DNA of 64,000 bases from Porphyromonas sp. (lineage in GTDB: Bacteria > Bacteroidota > Bacteroidia > Bacteroidales > Porphyromonadaceae): the NCBI GenBank assembly GCA_022772085.1, contig JALFBN010000011.1, positions 154,907 through 218,906 of the forward strand. Reading direction: 5' to 3'. Under the pieces are notes generated by a model. It was not told the DNA's origin. It ran no database searches and worked only from the letters and a program-made list of their open reading frames with translations. A program made the translations under genes and the position numbers. Position 1 is the stretch's first letter. The number at the start of each line of letters is the position of its first letter. Positions 18,519-28,611 of the stretch are shown piece by piece.

Positions 18519-19229
18519 ATGCAAGATATGACTCAACGCAAAATAACAATTGCCATCGATGGGTACAGCTCCTGTGGCAAGAGTACTATGGCAAAGGCTC
18601 TAGCTCACTCTCTCGGCTATATTTATATTGATAGTGGTGCGATGTATCGAGCCATAACCCTCTATTCATTGCGAGAGGGGATGTGGCATGACGGACAACT
18701 TGAAGAGACTCGTTTGGCCTTGTCCATGCCTCATCTCAGGGTCGGATTTACACGCACTATATACGGACAATTGCGGACACTCCTCAACGGAGTGGATATT
18801 GAAGAGGAGATCCGTACTATGGAGGTATCTAACCACGTGAGCCCCATTGCAGCGTTACCTTTTGTTCGCCATGCCATGACTGAGCAACAGCGCGCTTTAG
18901 GTGAAGCGAAGGGGATCGTGATGGATGGGCGTGATGTGGGCACAACCGTATTCCCCTCGGCGGAATTGAAGATCTTTGTAACAGCACGCCCGGAGGTACG
19001 TGCCCAACGCCGTTTTGAGGAGATTCGTAGTAAAGGAGATTCAAAAACCAGCTTTGAAGAGGTACTTACAAATCTACAAGAGCGAGATCGAATTGATTCG
19101 ACCCGAGCCGTCTCCCCTTTGCGCCAAGCCGATGATGCTCGAGTATTGGACAATTCGGACTTAACATTTGCAGAACAGGATGCACTTGCCCTCCAATGGG
19201 CGCAAGAGGTTATCAATACCCGAGTATGA
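18519..19229 (+). CDS. cmk: Cytidylate kinase
   Basis: The 236-residue protein has the CMP kinase P-loop GYSSCGKST (about residues 14-22), the DSGAMYRA substrate motif, and [12 protein letters not shown] followed by the [13 protein letters not shown] lid region. It phosphorylates CMP/dCMP. It lies 9 bases after porQ and overlaps ispH by 4 bases, so the three genes are one transcription unit. Confidence 0.95.
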   Translation: MQDMTQRKITIAIDGYSSCGKSTMAKALAHSLGYIYIDSGAMYRAITLYSLREGMWHDGQLEETRLALSMPHLRVGFTRTIYGQLRTLLNGVDIEEEIRTMEVSNHVSPIAALPFVRHAMTEQQRALGEAKGIVMDGRDVGTTVFPSAELKIFVTARPEVRAQRRFEEIRSKGDSKTSFEEVLTNLQERDRIDSTRAVSPLRQADDARVLDNSDLTFAEQDALALQWAQEVINTRV

Positions 19230-20125
19230 TTGTTATTGAGATTGACCGCCAATCGGGGTTCTGCAATGGAGTCGTTCATGCGATCCGTAAGGCAGAACAG
19301 GAGCTAGCCACCGCCCCTAAGGGTAAGAAGTTTTACTGCTTGGGCGATATCGTACACAACAAAAGCGAGGTGGATCGACTCGAAGCATTAGGACTATCGA
19401 CCATCAATTATCAAGAGTTTGAAGCCCTGGAGGGAGGAGAAAAGGTACTTTTTCGTGCTCATGGCGAACCCCCTAGCATCTACCGATCGGCACAAAAAAG
19501 AGAAATCTCCATTATAGATGCCACCTGCCCCGTTGTGCTTCAATTGCAAAAGCGTATCCGACAATACTATCAGGAGGGTGCTGCATCGCGAACTCAGATC
19601 GTGATTTTCGGGAAACGAGGTCATGCCGAAGTCAATGGACTCGTAGGGCAAACCAATGGAGAAGCGATTGTAATACAAGAGATCGAGGAAATTGAGCAAT
19701 TGGACTTCTCTCGCCCCATCTCCCTCATATCCCAAACAACCATGTCGCTAGAGATCTTTGGGCAAATCGTCGAAGAGATCAAGCGTAGGATGCATCCGGG
19801 AGTCCACTTTACCTTCGCAGACACCATATGCCGTCAAGTCGCTCTTCGCATCCCTCACATTGAGGAGTTTGCACGTAGTCATGATCGGATTTTCTTCATT
19901 GCAGGCAAAAAAAGTTCCAATGGAAGGGTTCTCTTCGAGAAGTGTCGAACGACCAACCCTCTAACCTACTTCTTGGATACTCCCGAGGACTTGACCTCCG
20001 AGATGCTTCCCTCCTCCGGCGATGAATGTATCGGGATCTGTGGAGCAACCTCCACACCACGATGGCAGATGGAGGCCTTGGCTACGCATCTCCAACACCA
20101 ACTTCCCAACAGCATTGTTCGCTAA
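19226..20125 (+). CDS. ispH: 4-hydroxy-3-methylbut-2-enyl diphosphate reductase
   Basis: The 299-residue protein starts at the ATG overlapping the cmk stop (ATGA). An upstream in-frame ATG inside cmk is rejected because [16 protein letters not shown] is the expected start. The three Fe-S cysteines are visible in SGFCNGV, DATCPVV and ADTICRQ. HGEP supplies a conserved His. The product makes IPP and DMAPP in the last step of the MEP isoprenoid pathway. Confidence 0.95.
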   Translation: MIVIEIDRQSGFCNGVVHAIRKAEQELATAPKGKKFYCLGDIVHNKSEVDRLEALGLSTINYQEFEALEGGEKVLFRAHGEPPSIYRSAQKREISIIDATCPVVLQLQKRIRQYYQEGAASRTQIVIFGKRGHAEVNGLVGQTNGEAIVIQEIEEIEQLDFSRPISLISQTTMSLEIFGQIVEEIKRRMHPGVHFTFADTICRQVALRIPHIEEFARSHDRIFFIAGKKSSNGRVLFEKCRTTNPLTYFLDTPEDLTSEMLPSSGDECIGICGATSTPRWQMEALATHLQHQLPNSIVR

Positions 20126-20177
20126 AATGGGAAAATGACTTGCCTACGTTATTCCAAATCCGGCCAAAAAGAGTATT

Positions 20178-20208
20178 TTTGCTTGTGAATTAGATCTCTG
20201 GTACTTTG
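20178..20208 (+). promoter_or_regulatory. Promoter-like element before dapA
   Basis: TTTG (20178-20181), a 20-base spacer and TACTTTG (20202-20208), one base short of the full TAnnTTTG form. The distance to the dapA ATG at 20226 is 17 bases. Confidence 0.45.
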
Positions 20209-20225
20209 TAGCAATACTCATCTGT

Positions 20226-21137
20226 ATGGTATACTCCCCCTTTCCTCCTGCTCAGTTTATGGGACTTGGCGTTGCCCTGGTAACTCCGTTCCTCGTTGAT
20301 GGTCAAGTAGACTATCCCTCCCTTGGAGCTGTTGTACGCAACATTGTGGCTTCGGGGGCGGACTTCATCGTCGTTTTTGGAACTACGGGCGAATCTCCGG
20401 TCGTCTCATGCGATGAGTTTGACAAAGTGCTGGCCTCTGTGCGGAGAGAGGCAGGCGAGCATTACCCTATCGTATTGGGGATCGGTGATAACTGCACACA
20501 ACGCCTGATAGATCGTATCGGAGCTGCCAATAGCTATGATGTGCAGGGGATCCTTAGCGTTGCACCCTACTACAATAAACCCTCACAAGAGGGCATTTAC
20601 CAGCACTTTGCTGCCGCAGCCCAAGCCAGTGAAAAGCCCATTATTCTATATAATATCCTGGGTCGAACAGGGGTAGACATTGCCCCTGAGACGGTCTGTC
20701 GCCTGCGAAATAATTTCCCGGAAAAGATCGTTGCTATCAAAGAGGCCTCAGGTATTGAAGATCGCGTCACGCAACTTGCACATATGCTGGACCCTGCCTT
20801 TACAATCCTTTCGGGGGATGATCACAAGACACTGGAGCTGATGCATCAGGGAGCTAATGGGGCTATCTCGGTTGTAGCCAATGCCTACCCTCATTGGGTC
20901 AAAGAGCTGATTGACACAGCAGGATCTACCCGATCGGTAGAGATTGACAATGCCTTTGCCGCCTGCTACCGTCTCCTTTTCGAGGAGGGTAACCCTGCAG
21001 GAATCAAGGAATGGCTCTATAAGATGCAACTCATCAATACCCCAACCTTAAGACTCCCATTAACCCGCGTATCGGATAACCTCTCGCACAAGATCGAGCA
21101 GTCCGTAGCTACACTGATGAACCTCGGGGCACACTGA
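20226..21137 (+). CDS. dapA: 4-hydroxy-tetrahydrodipicolinate synthase
   Basis: The 303-residue TIM-barrel aldolase carries the Schiff-base lysine K172 (VAIKEASG), the proton-relay tyrosine Y142 (ILYN) and the pyruvate-binding GTTGES loop near residue 50. It condenses pyruvate with aspartate semialdehyde toward diaminopimelate and lysine. It has its own promoter-like element, and recF follows after 46 bases. Confidence 0.95.
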   Translation: MVYSPFPPAQFMGLGVALVTPFLVDGQVDYPSLGAVVRNIVASGADFIVVFGTTGESPVVSCDEFDKVLASVRREAGEHYPIVLGIGDNCTQRLIDRIGAANSYDVQGILSVAPYYNKPSQEGIYQHFAAAAQASEKPIILYNILGRTGVDIAPETVCRLRNNFPEKIVAIKEASGIEDRVTQLAHMLDPAFTILSGDDHKTLELMHQGANGAISVVANAYPHWVKELIDTAGSTRSVEIDNAFAACYRLLFEEGNPAGIKEWLYKMQLINTPTLRLPLTRVSDNLSHKIEQSVATLMNLGAH

Positions 21138-21183
21138 TCCCCCTTTTGAACAAGCTAAACAAAGGGGAAAAGGGCTTGGTGAC

Positions 21184-22302
21184 ATGATACTTTCACACCT
21201 AGAGATTATTGCATTTAAGAGCATTGCGACGGCATCGTGCGACTTTGCTCCCAAACTCAATTGCTTCTTCGGAGGCAACGGCATGGGGAAGACCAATCTG
21301 CTAGATGCGATTCATTACCTATCCATGGTACGAAGCCATCTAAATACGATAGATCGAATGGCAATTCGTCACGGTTCCTCCGAGTCAATTCTCACCGCAG
21401 ATTACCAAACGGACGGACCTGAAGAAATAGATCGTATTGCGCTACGGATTCGCCCCGACCAAGGAAAATTGCTCAGTCGCAACGGAAGAGTGTACAAACG
21501 CCTGAGTGAGCACATCGGACGCTATCCGCTCGTGATTATATCGCCCCAAGACTACAAACTCATACGCGGCGGAAGCAACGAACGGAGAGCGTGGCTAGAC
21601 AGGCTCCTATCTCAGCACGACACACTTTACCTCGATCAGCTCATTCGCTATGAACGGGCCTTGCAACAACGCAATTCGCTACTCAAAGGCGATCGCTCCG
21701 ATCCCATCCTTCTCTCTATTGGAGAGGAACAACTGGCACATTTTGGCGTACAAATTGCTCAAAAACGTCGGCAATTTGTAGTTGATTTTATCCCAACATT
21801 TAATCGTATTTACCAAGAGATCTGTAACTCTGAAGAGGAGTCTATTTCCCTTCATTACATCACTCCGACGGACAACGATCCCGAGATCTATATGGAGCAT
21901 TTACGCCAACAACGCGAAGTGGATCAGCTATCGGGACATACCGCTTATGGAGTACACAAGGATGATTTGGAAATGCTTTTGGGAGAAAACCTAATGCGAA
22001 AGATCGGGTCAGAAGGTCAGAATAAAACCTACCTTACAGCCCTTAAATTCACTGAATATAGTCTTTTGGCTCAACGGCTACAGTGCCGTCCGATTTTACT
22101 TCTTGATGACCTATTCGACAAATTGGATTCCGAGCGTGTGGAACGCATTATCCACATTGTATCCCGACCTCTTTTCGGGCAGATTTTCATTACCGATACC
22201 AACAGAAAATATCTCGACGACATCATAGAGGCTCAAAACGAGTCGTTTCATCTATACGCAGTGCGTCAAGGCGAGATCTCACTGCAAGCAACCTCTATCT
22301 AA
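21184..22302 (+). CDS. recF: DNA replication and repair protein RecF
   Basis: The 372-residue SMC-like ATPase has Walker A FGGNGMGKTN (about residues 30-39), a signature-type SEGQNKTYLTALKF segment near residue 276, and Walker B PILLLDDLFDKLD. It loads RecA at gaps with RecO and RecR. It is followed after 7 bases by a DUF721 gene, a common recF partner arrangement. Confidence 0.95.
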   Translation: MILSHLEIIAFKSIATASCDFAPKLNCFFGGNGMGKTNLLDAIHYLSMVRSHLNTIDRMAIRHGSSESILTADYQTDGPEEIDRIALRIRPDQGKLLSRNGRVYKRLSEHIGRYPLVIISPQDYKLIRGGSNERRAWLDRLLSQHDTLYLDQLIRYERALQQRNSLLKGDRSDPILLSIGEEQLAHFGVQIAQKRRQFVVDFIPTFNRIYQEICNSEEESISLHYITPTDNDPEIYMEHLRQQREVDQLSGHTAYGVHKDDLEMLLGENLMRKIGSEGQNKTYLTALKFTEYSLLAQRLQCRPILLLDDLFDKLDSERVERIIHIVSRPLFGQIFITDTNRKYLDDIIEAQNESFHLYAVRQGEISLQATSI

Positions 22303-22309
22303 TCTAGAG

Positions 22310-22600
22310 ATGCAACGAAAACATCCTCAGAAGCTGGGTGATCTTCTCTCGCAGATCATCGACGAAGATCCTCAATGGGCCCAAGAGCTTTACAAACAAC
22401 GCGCCATCGACTTTTTTTGGGAACGATTCGGTACAATGCGTCCCTTCATTCGCGATATATCTTTTAGGCAAAATACCCTGCACATTCAGATGCGCTCTTC
22501 GACAGCTGCTCGTATGATTGCAGCACAAAAGGACAGCATTATGCACCTAATCAACGACCACCTACATTACCTCGTTGTAGAGGACATTCGCATATACTGA
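22310..22600 (+). CDS. DUF721 (DciA-like) protein
   Basis: A 96-residue protein with the DUF721 layout: an N-terminal helix with LGDLLSQIIDEDPQWAQELYKQRAIDFF, then WERFG and a beta segment containing ISFRQNTLHIQMRSSTAARMIAAQKDSIMHLIN. DciA, the best-known member, assists loading of the replicative helicase. Position directly after recF supports a replication-related role. The exact equivalence to DciA is inferred. Confidence 0.82.
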   Translation: MQRKHPQKLGDLLSQIIDEDPQWAQELYKQRAIDFFWERFGTMRPFIRDISFRQNTLHIQMRSSTAARMIAAQKDSIMHLINDHLHYLVVEDIRIY

Positions 22601-23203
22601 TGACCCACGTTGGAGACCTCTACCCGAATAGTTTTACTCCGTAGTACGGGAAGTGGACTGATGCTGCTCCGAGATCTTCATCGCAAAATCCTCATCCATT
22701 TATCTCTTGGGGTCATTTTCTTACGATCAATTCTTCCAAAGGTTCCCATATCGATCTCAAACGACGACGGCCTACTCGTATTCTGTTGCGCACTAAGGAA
22801 AGATTTTTTACCTTTGCCCTGCGTTGGAGAAAAGGAAAAGTGAAGAACTTTATTTGGTACAACAAGCGTATAAGATCCGGTGAATGTAGGCATCAATCGC
22901 AGCAAACAACCTACGGTGCGTCATCAGATGACACACTAAGAAAAGATCGCCACTCCCCCCTGTGCTTCAGAGAGATGAGAGGGGGATTTTCGTTCCAAGG
23001 TTATCAATATACCATAGGAGAAATTTTTTCATTATTCCGTAAATACAGTTTTACAAGCAACGAAAGACAAAGTACGATAAGATAAACACCCTCCCGCCTT
23101 TTACCCTATTCGTTAAAATGCAAAGAACTCGGGTATTTAGTCTCATCTCCAAGGGATTATAAGTAAGGAATGTGGAGGAGGAAGAGAGAGGCCGGGAAAA
23201 AAG
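22601..23203. other. 603-base intergenic region with promoter and hairpin
   Basis: No credible protein gene is seen; the open frames lack good starts and family features. A TACCTTTG element lies at 22809-22816. A stem of CCCCCT with AGGGGG follows about 150-175 bases later, near 22956-22986. The stretch between them could be a small RNA or a long leader for the polysaccharide gene at 23204. Confidence 0.45.
22809..22816 (+). promoter_or_regulatory. -7 element TACCTTTG in the recF-capD gap
   Basis: Perfect TAnnTTTG with TTG at 22786-22788 as a possible -33 at 20 bases. It would start a transcript near 22823, some 380 bases before the next ORF. Confidence 0.45.
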
Positions 23204-25168
23204 ATGAATACGAACTTCAAGAGAAGAGTTAAACAACTCCTTCAGAATCGGGTTTTCAAGGATTTTATAGATCACCGTTATATTCTTTTATTTGACACAT
23301 TACTCGGTGGAGTTTCCGCCCTACTCGTAGGCTGGGGTATCAGTTGGTTGATCTCCGTACCCTTCTTGAGCAATAAACAATTCTTGATTGCAATCGGGGT
23401 TGCCATCGTCTCAACCTTCATTACAGCCTATCTATTCAGGACTTATAAGCAGGTATTCCGATTTTCGACATTGGATATCAGTACTCGTACATTTCTGTAT
23501 ATAGTCTGCAATACACTTAGCATCAGCCTTCTGTCCACTACCATTTTTATGGTATCAGACATTGAGCTAAACTTCAAGATCCTTCTCTTGTACTCGCTCT
23601 CTTTCTTCATTACGTTCTTCATAGCCGTCGTAACCTCTCGCTTTTGCTTCATTGTATTGGCTCGCTGGGTTACCGAAGATACCACTACGAATGTCGTAAC
23701 TCCCGTAGTGATTTACGATGCCAAAGAGGCATCGGTCTCATTAGCTCACTTATTGGAGATGAATCGGCACTACAATGTTGCCGGCTTCTGCAGCCGAAAT
23801 GATCACAAAAGCTCCTTTACCATTGCCAACAAACCAATATTCCAAATCCACTCTCGTAAGGATCTGTCGGTCTTAATCAAGCGTTACAGGATTCGTGCGA
23901 TCATCTTTGCCAATAAAGACGACCTCTTCAAGGAACGAACTAAACTCATAGAAGACTGCATTGCCCTGGGGATCTCTCCCATGATCGCCCCCCCTATCGA
24001 AAAAACGACTCCCGCAATACTTGCCGAGCAAGGAGTAAGAAATATCAAAATCGAAGACCTCTTATTGCGTGACGAAATCCACTTGGATCCCAAACCTGTG
24101 GAAGCCCTCTATGCCGAAAAAACCATATTGGTAACAGGAGCTGCAGGGAGTATCGGAAGTGAAATTGCCCGACAAGTTGCTCAATTGAACGTAAAACATT
24201 TGATCCTATTCGACAATGCAGAGACTCCTCTACATAACATTCGTTTGGAGCTGCAAACACGATACGAAGATCTGATCTTCACTCCCGTCATCGGAGATGT
24301 GCGCAGCAAAGAGCGCGTAAATATGGTCTTTGAGCGGTATCATCCACAGATTGTACTCCATGCCGCAGCCTACAAGCACGTACCTCTCATGGAAGAGAAT
24401 CCCTGTGAAGCAATACTCGTCAACTGCATCGGTACACAAAATATTGCCGATCATTGCCTCAAATATGGAGTTGAAAAGATGGTAATGATCTCTACCGACA
24501 AGGCTGTGAACCCTACCAATGTAATGGGAGCCACCAAACGGTCGGCAGAGATGTATGTACAGTCTCTCGGCCATGCCATCGAAGAGGGTAAGATCAACGG
24601 CAAAACCATCTTCCTCACAACTCGGTTTGGCAATGTACTGGGATCACAGGGGTCGGTGTTTCACCTCTTCCGAGAACAGATTGCCAAAGGAGGTCCCATC
24701 ACGGTCACACATCCCGAAATCACACGCTTTTTTATGAGTATCAGTGAAGCATGTCGCCTCGTACTCCAAGCCAGTACCCTGGGAGATAGTACCAAAATTT
24801 TCGTCTTTGAGATGGGAGAATCGCACAAAATCGTCGAACTTGCACGGCAAATGATCCGACTATCCGGACTTGAACCCGACAAGCAAATTAAAATTACCTT
24901 CACGGGACTACGACCGGGAGAGAAAATCTACGAAGAGGTACTCGATGATCACGAACTGACCGAACCTACAAACCTTCCAAAAATAAAAATTGCACGAGTG
25001 CGTCCTCTCGACTTTACTCCCATTGCCGAAATCTTCGAGCAGATGCGAACCCTTGCAAAAGCCGTCGATATAGACAAATCCGTGGCTTTGATTAAGAAGT
25101 TGGTTCCCGAGTATAAAAGCAATAATAGTGAATTTGAGAAGCTGGACAAGGATAAGAACAAAAGATAG
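23204..25168 (+). CDS. Membrane-bound nucleotide-sugar 4,6-dehydratase (CapD/WbpM/PglF family)
   Basis: The 654-residue protein has about four N-terminal membrane helices (residues 25-165), a CoA-binding-like middle domain, and a C-terminal short-chain dehydrogenase domain. The NAD motif GAAGSIGSE starts at G312. The catalytic region has STDKAVNP and M441-x3-K445 in place of the usual Tyr-x3-Lys, the hallmark of the large WbpM-like dehydratases. These make UDP-4-keto-6-deoxy sugars for capsule, O-antigen or protein glycans at the inner membrane. No glycosyltransferases are adjacent, so the final glycan is unknown. Confidence 0.9.
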   Translation: MNTNFKRRVKQLLQNRVFKDFIDHRYILLFDTLLGGVSALLVGWGISWLISVPFLSNKQFLIAIGVAIVSTFITAYLFRTYKQVFRFSTLDISTRTFLYIVCNTLSISLLSTTIFMVSDIELNFKILLLYSLSFFITFFIAVVTSRFCFIVLARWVTEDTTTNVVTPVVIYDAKEASVSLAHLLEMNRHYNVAGFCSRNDHKSSFTIANKPIFQIHSRKDLSVLIKRYRIRAIIFANKDDLFKERTKLIEDCIALGISPMIAPPIEKTTPAILAEQGVRNIKIEDLLLRDEIHLDPKPVEALYAEKTILVTGAAGSIGSEIARQVAQLNVKHLILFDNAETPLHNIRLELQTRYEDLIFTPVIGDVRSKERVNMVFERYHPQIVLHAAAYKHVPLMEENPCEAILVNCIGTQNIADHCLKYGVEKMVMISTDKAVNPTNVMGATKRSAEMYVQSLGHAIEEGKINGKTIFLTTRFGNVLGSQGSVFHLFREQIAKGGPITVTHPEITRFFMSISEACRLVLQASTLGDSTKIFVFEMGESHKIVELARQMIRLSGLEPDKQIKITFTGLRPGEKIYEEVLDDHELTEPTNLPKIKIARVRPLDFTPIAEIFEQMRTLAKAVDIDKSVALIKKLVPEYKSNNSEFEKLDKDKNKR

Positions 25169-25181
25169 AATATGAAAAGGG

Positions 25182-25284
25182 AATCCCTCTCCCTCCCTTG
25201 GCAACACACCGCTAAAGACAATAGCAATATACAATGCGCACGGATTTAGAGGGACGAAAGCAGAGAGGAGAGAGGGATTTTTAT
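25182..25284 (+). terminator. Terminator-like long hairpin with T-run
   Basis: AATCCCTCTCCCTC (from 25182) can pair with GAGGAGAGAGGGATT (from 25266), with one mismatch, and the right arm runs into TTTTTATT. The loop is about 70 bases. The OPT gene begins about 20 bases later. Confidence 0.45.
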
Positions 25285-25302
25285 TCTCAAAAAAAGTAGA
25301 CA

Positions 25303-27279
25303 ATGGAAGAAGGAAAGATGCAAGCGACCCGACTCCCCGACAACGCCTATCGGGAACTGACAAGTGGAGAAAAGTACCACCCCATCATGCCCGCAGGGAC
25401 AAATCCGCGTGAGGTTACGCCCTACTCCATCCTCATGGGAATTATTATGGCAATACTCTTCTCCGCTGCGACAGCCTACCTCGGGCTCAAAGTGGGACAA
25501 GTCTTTGAGGCTGCAATACCTATTGCCATTCTGGCCGTTGGTATCGGCTCGCTATCCGGTAAAAAGAATATGCTGGGTCAAAATGTAATCATTCAATCCA
25601 TCGGAGCCTCCTCTGGAGTAATAGTCGCAGGAGCGATCTTTACCCTACCGGCTCTCTACATCCTCCATTTAGAAGCTGGTTTTTGGCAGATCTTTCTATC
25701 ATCGTTCATTGGCGGATGCTTAGGGATACTCCTTTTGGTTCCATTCCGTCGCTATTTCGTTCAGGAGATGCACGGCAAGTATCCTTTCCCCGAAGCAACG
25801 GCTACAACCGAAGTGCTCGTTACGGGAGAGAGTGCCGGTAAACAAACAAAACTCCTTGCCCTGAGCGGACTAATCGGAGGGTTGTACGACTTCATCACAA
25901 GTACCTTTGGTTGGTGGACTGACGAACTCTCCTCACGTATGATGGCTTGGGGCGACATGGTGGCAGACAAATATAAGATGGTCTTCAAACTCAATACGGG
26001 AGCAGCAGTACTCGGTCTCGGCTACATCATCGGCTTGCCCTACGTAGCCATCATCTGTGCAGGGTCATTCCTTGTTTGGTTTGTAATCATCCCCCTTATT
26101 GGCTACTTTGCCCCAGGACTGACCCTCCCCGTCGGAGGAGGTGTAGACCTCACAGTAAGTGCTATGAGCGTGGAGCAAATCTTTGCCAACTATGCGCGCC
26201 CCCTTGGTATCGGAGGTATCGCCATGGCTGGGATTATCGGAATCCTAAAATCCTCAGGAATCATAGGAAGAGCCGTAAAACTGGCTGCTGCCGAACTAGG
26301 GAATAAACGAGATTTGAATCCGATCGCTTTGCGTACGGAGCAAGACCTCTCGATGAAATTCGTCCTCATCGGTATCATCGCCACTCTCATTACAACGTTC
26401 GTATTCTTCCAATTCGGAGTAATCAACAACATCGGGCAAACTCTCATCGCTTTGGCAATTGTCTTCGTAATAGCTTTCCTATTCACGACCGTAGCAGCCA
26501 ATGCCATTGCCATTGTAGGTAGTAATCCCGTCTCGGGCATGACTCTAATGACTCTCATCCTCACCTCCGTAGTACTCGTAAGCGTGGGTATCGACGGAGA
26601 GCGTGGCATGATGGCTGCTATGATTATTGGAGGGGTTGTCTGTACCGCCCTATCTATGGCCGGAGGTTTTATCACCGATCTCAAGATCGGCTATTGGCTA
26701 GGAACGACACCACAGAAGCAAGAGAAGTGGAAGTTCCTCGGCACGCTGGTATCGGCTCTAACGGTGGCAGGAGTCATGATCATACTAAGTAAGACATACG
26801 GGTTCGAAGGCGAGGGATCGCTCGTAGCTCCTCAAGCCAATGCCATGGCAGCTGTCATCAAACCCCTTATGGAGGGTGGTCAAACACCATGGATTCTTTA
26901 CGGTCTAGGTGCAATCCTAGCCCTGATCCTCAACTCCATCAAAGTACCTGCCCTCCCTTTTGCCCTGGGAATGTTCATCCCAATCCAACTCAATATCCCT
27001 CTGCTCATTGGGGGACTTATCAGGAAATTCGTTAGCACCCGGAGCAAAGATGTCTACATCAATAAGGTACGTCAAGACAAAGGTACACTCATTGCCTCCG
27101 GGTTCATTGCCGGTGGTGCTCTGATGGGCGTCGTTAGTGCAATCCTCAAATTCAACAACGTTGATCTATTTGCCTCTGAATGGCACACTACCGTATCGGC
27201 ACACCAACTTACCCTTGCGATGTATCTACTCATTATCGGCTACTTTGCCTGGGACGCCATCAGAGGGGCTAAAAAATAA
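25303..27279 (+). CDS. OPT family oligopeptide transporter
   Basis: The 658-residue protein has about 14-16 hydrophobic helices. It opens with YHPIMPAGTNPREVTPYSILMGI, and then AYLGLKVGQVFEAAIPIAILAVG, both typical of the bacterial OPT family, and contains GKYPFPEATATTEVL. OPT proteins are proton-coupled importers of peptides or metal chelates. It is followed after 23 bases by pepT, which suggests a linked peptide uptake and hydrolysis unit. Confidence 0.92.
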   Translation: MEEGKMQATRLPDNAYRELTSGEKYHPIMPAGTNPREVTPYSILMGIIMAILFSAATAYLGLKVGQVFEAAIPIAILAVGIGSLSGKKNMLGQNVIIQSIGASSGVIVAGAIFTLPALYILHLEAGFWQIFLSSFIGGCLGILLLVPFRRYFVQEMHGKYPFPEATATTEVLVTGESAGKQTKLLALSGLIGGLYDFITSTFGWWTDELSSRMMAWGDMVADKYKMVFKLNTGAAVLGLGYIIGLPYVAIICAGSFLVWFVIIPLIGYFAPGLTLPVGGGVDLTVSAMSVEQIFANYARPLGIGGIAMAGIIGILKSSGIIGRAVKLAAAELGNKRDLNPIALRTEQDLSMKFVLIGIIATLITTFVFFQFGVINNIGQTLIALAIVFVIAFLFTTVAANAIAIVGSNPVSGMTLMTLILTSVVLVSVGIDGERGMMAAMIIGGVVCTALSMAGGFITDLKIGYWLGTTPQKQEKWKFLGTLVSALTVAGVMIILSKTYGFEGEGSLVAPQANAMAAVIKPLMEGGQTPWILYGLGAILALILNSIKVPALPFALGMFIPIQLNIPLLIGGLIRKFVSTRSKDVYINKVRQDKGTLIASGFIAGGALMGVVSAILKFNNVDLFASEWHTTVSAHQLTLAMYLLIIGYFAWDAIRGAKK

Positions 27280-27302
27280 AACGACCAAAAGCGATTCTTT
27301 TT

Positions 27303-28514
27303 ATGGAACTGAAAGAACGATTTCTGCATTATGTTGGGTTCGATACCCAAAGTGACGAAACTTCCCATACATTTCCCTCTACGGAGAAGCAGCTTGTACT
27401 GCTCCGGAGCCTACACGATGAGATGATCGCCCTCGGACTATCTGAGGTGTCGATGGACGAACATGGCTATGTAATGGGGAGTATCCCTGCCACAGCAGGC
27501 ATGGAAGACCGTCCTATCATAGGATTTATCTCACACGTAGACACTGCCCCCGATATGAGTGGGGCAAACGTCAAACCGCAGATTATTGAGAATTACGATG
27601 GTACAGATATTCGGCTTAACGACTCGCTAATGATGACCGTTGCCGACTTCCCCGAACTCTCTTTCTACAAAGGACATACGCTGATCACCACAGATGGGAC
27701 AACCCTTCTAGGGGCAGACGACAAAGCCGGTGTGGCAGAGATTATGACCATGGCAGAGTATTTCATGAATAATCCTCAAATAGCTCATGGAAAAATCCGC
27801 ATAGGATTTACTCCCGATGAGGAGATCGGACGTGGAGTGGATTTCTTCGATGTTAAGCGTTTCGGGGCTCAATTTGCTTACACCGTCGATGGCGGATTTG
27901 AGGGAGAATTGGAGTACGAGAATTTCAATGCCGCCTCTGCCAAACTCGTCATCCAAGGACGTAACATACACCCAGGCTCCGCCAAGGGAAAAATGATCAA
28001 TGCCCTGCAAATAGCGTGCGACCTTCAGGCAATGCTTCCCGTAGGTATGCGCCCCGAGTTGACCGAGGAGTACGAAGGGTTCTTCCACCTCATTCACCTC
28101 TCGGGTAGCGTGGAGCAGGCCGAAATGAGCTACATCATACGAGATCACGACCGCAAGCTCTTTGAAGAGAAGAAGCAAATCCTTTCCAAAGCAGTCGCCT
28201 ATCTGAATGCACGCCTAGGCGAGGAGGCTATCACACTCAAGCTCCAAGATCAGTACTATAATATGAAGGAGCAGATAGATCCCTATCCTGAACTAATCGA
28301 ACGCGCTCAGCAAGCGATGAAAATGGCAGGGGTTACGCCCGTTGTCAAGCCTATTCGTGGAGGAACAGACGGTGCACGTCTCTCCTACATGGGGCTTCCC
28401 TGCCCCAACCTCTTCACGGGGGGAATGAATTTCCATGGCAAGTATGAGTACTGCTCTCTTACGACCATGTACAAGGCTCTGAAAACGATTATCCATCTCG
28501 CTACGCTATTCTAG
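27303..28514 (+). CDS. pepT: Peptidase T (tripeptide aminopeptidase)
   Basis: The 403-residue M20 family metallopeptidase has the metal-site blocks GFISHVDTAPD, TTLLGADDKAGVAE and FTPDEEIGRGVDFFD, then AYTVDGG, and a late NLFTGGMNFHGKYE His region. It removes the N-terminal residue from tripeptides in the cytoplasm. Coupling to the upstream OPT transporter fits peptide use as a nutrient, as in asaccharolytic Porphyromonas. Confidence 0.95.
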   Translation: MELKERFLHYVGFDTQSDETSHTFPSTEKQLVLLRSLHDEMIALGLSEVSMDEHGYVMGSIPATAGMEDRPIIGFISHVDTAPDMSGANVKPQIIENYDGTDIRLNDSLMMTVADFPELSFYKGHTLITTDGTTLLGADDKAGVAEIMTMAEYFMNNPQIAHGKIRIGFTPDEEIGRGVDFFDVKRFGAQFAYTVDGGFEGELEYENFNAASAKLVIQGRNIHPGSAKGKMINALQIACDLQAMLPVGMRPELTEEYEGFFHLIHLSGSVEQAEMSYIIRDHDRKLFEEKKQILSKAVAYLNARLGEEAITLKLQDQYYNMKEQIDPYPELIERAQQAMKMAGVTPVVKPIRGGTDGARLSYMGLPCPNLFTGGMNFHGKYEYCSLTTMYKALKTIIHLATLF

Positions 28515-28611
28515 CGAACTAATTATACCTCTTCATTTGTTATTGAAGCAAGGAGGGGAAGGGTGAAGCTCCTCTCTCTTGACAAGAAATAGCAATTAAG
28601 ACCATAACATA

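Noticed and set aside
22786..23085. 99-residue open frame between the DUF721 gene and the sugar dehydratase
   Set aside because: No good start, low-complexity charged product, and it spans a hairpin; an RNA or leader is more likely.
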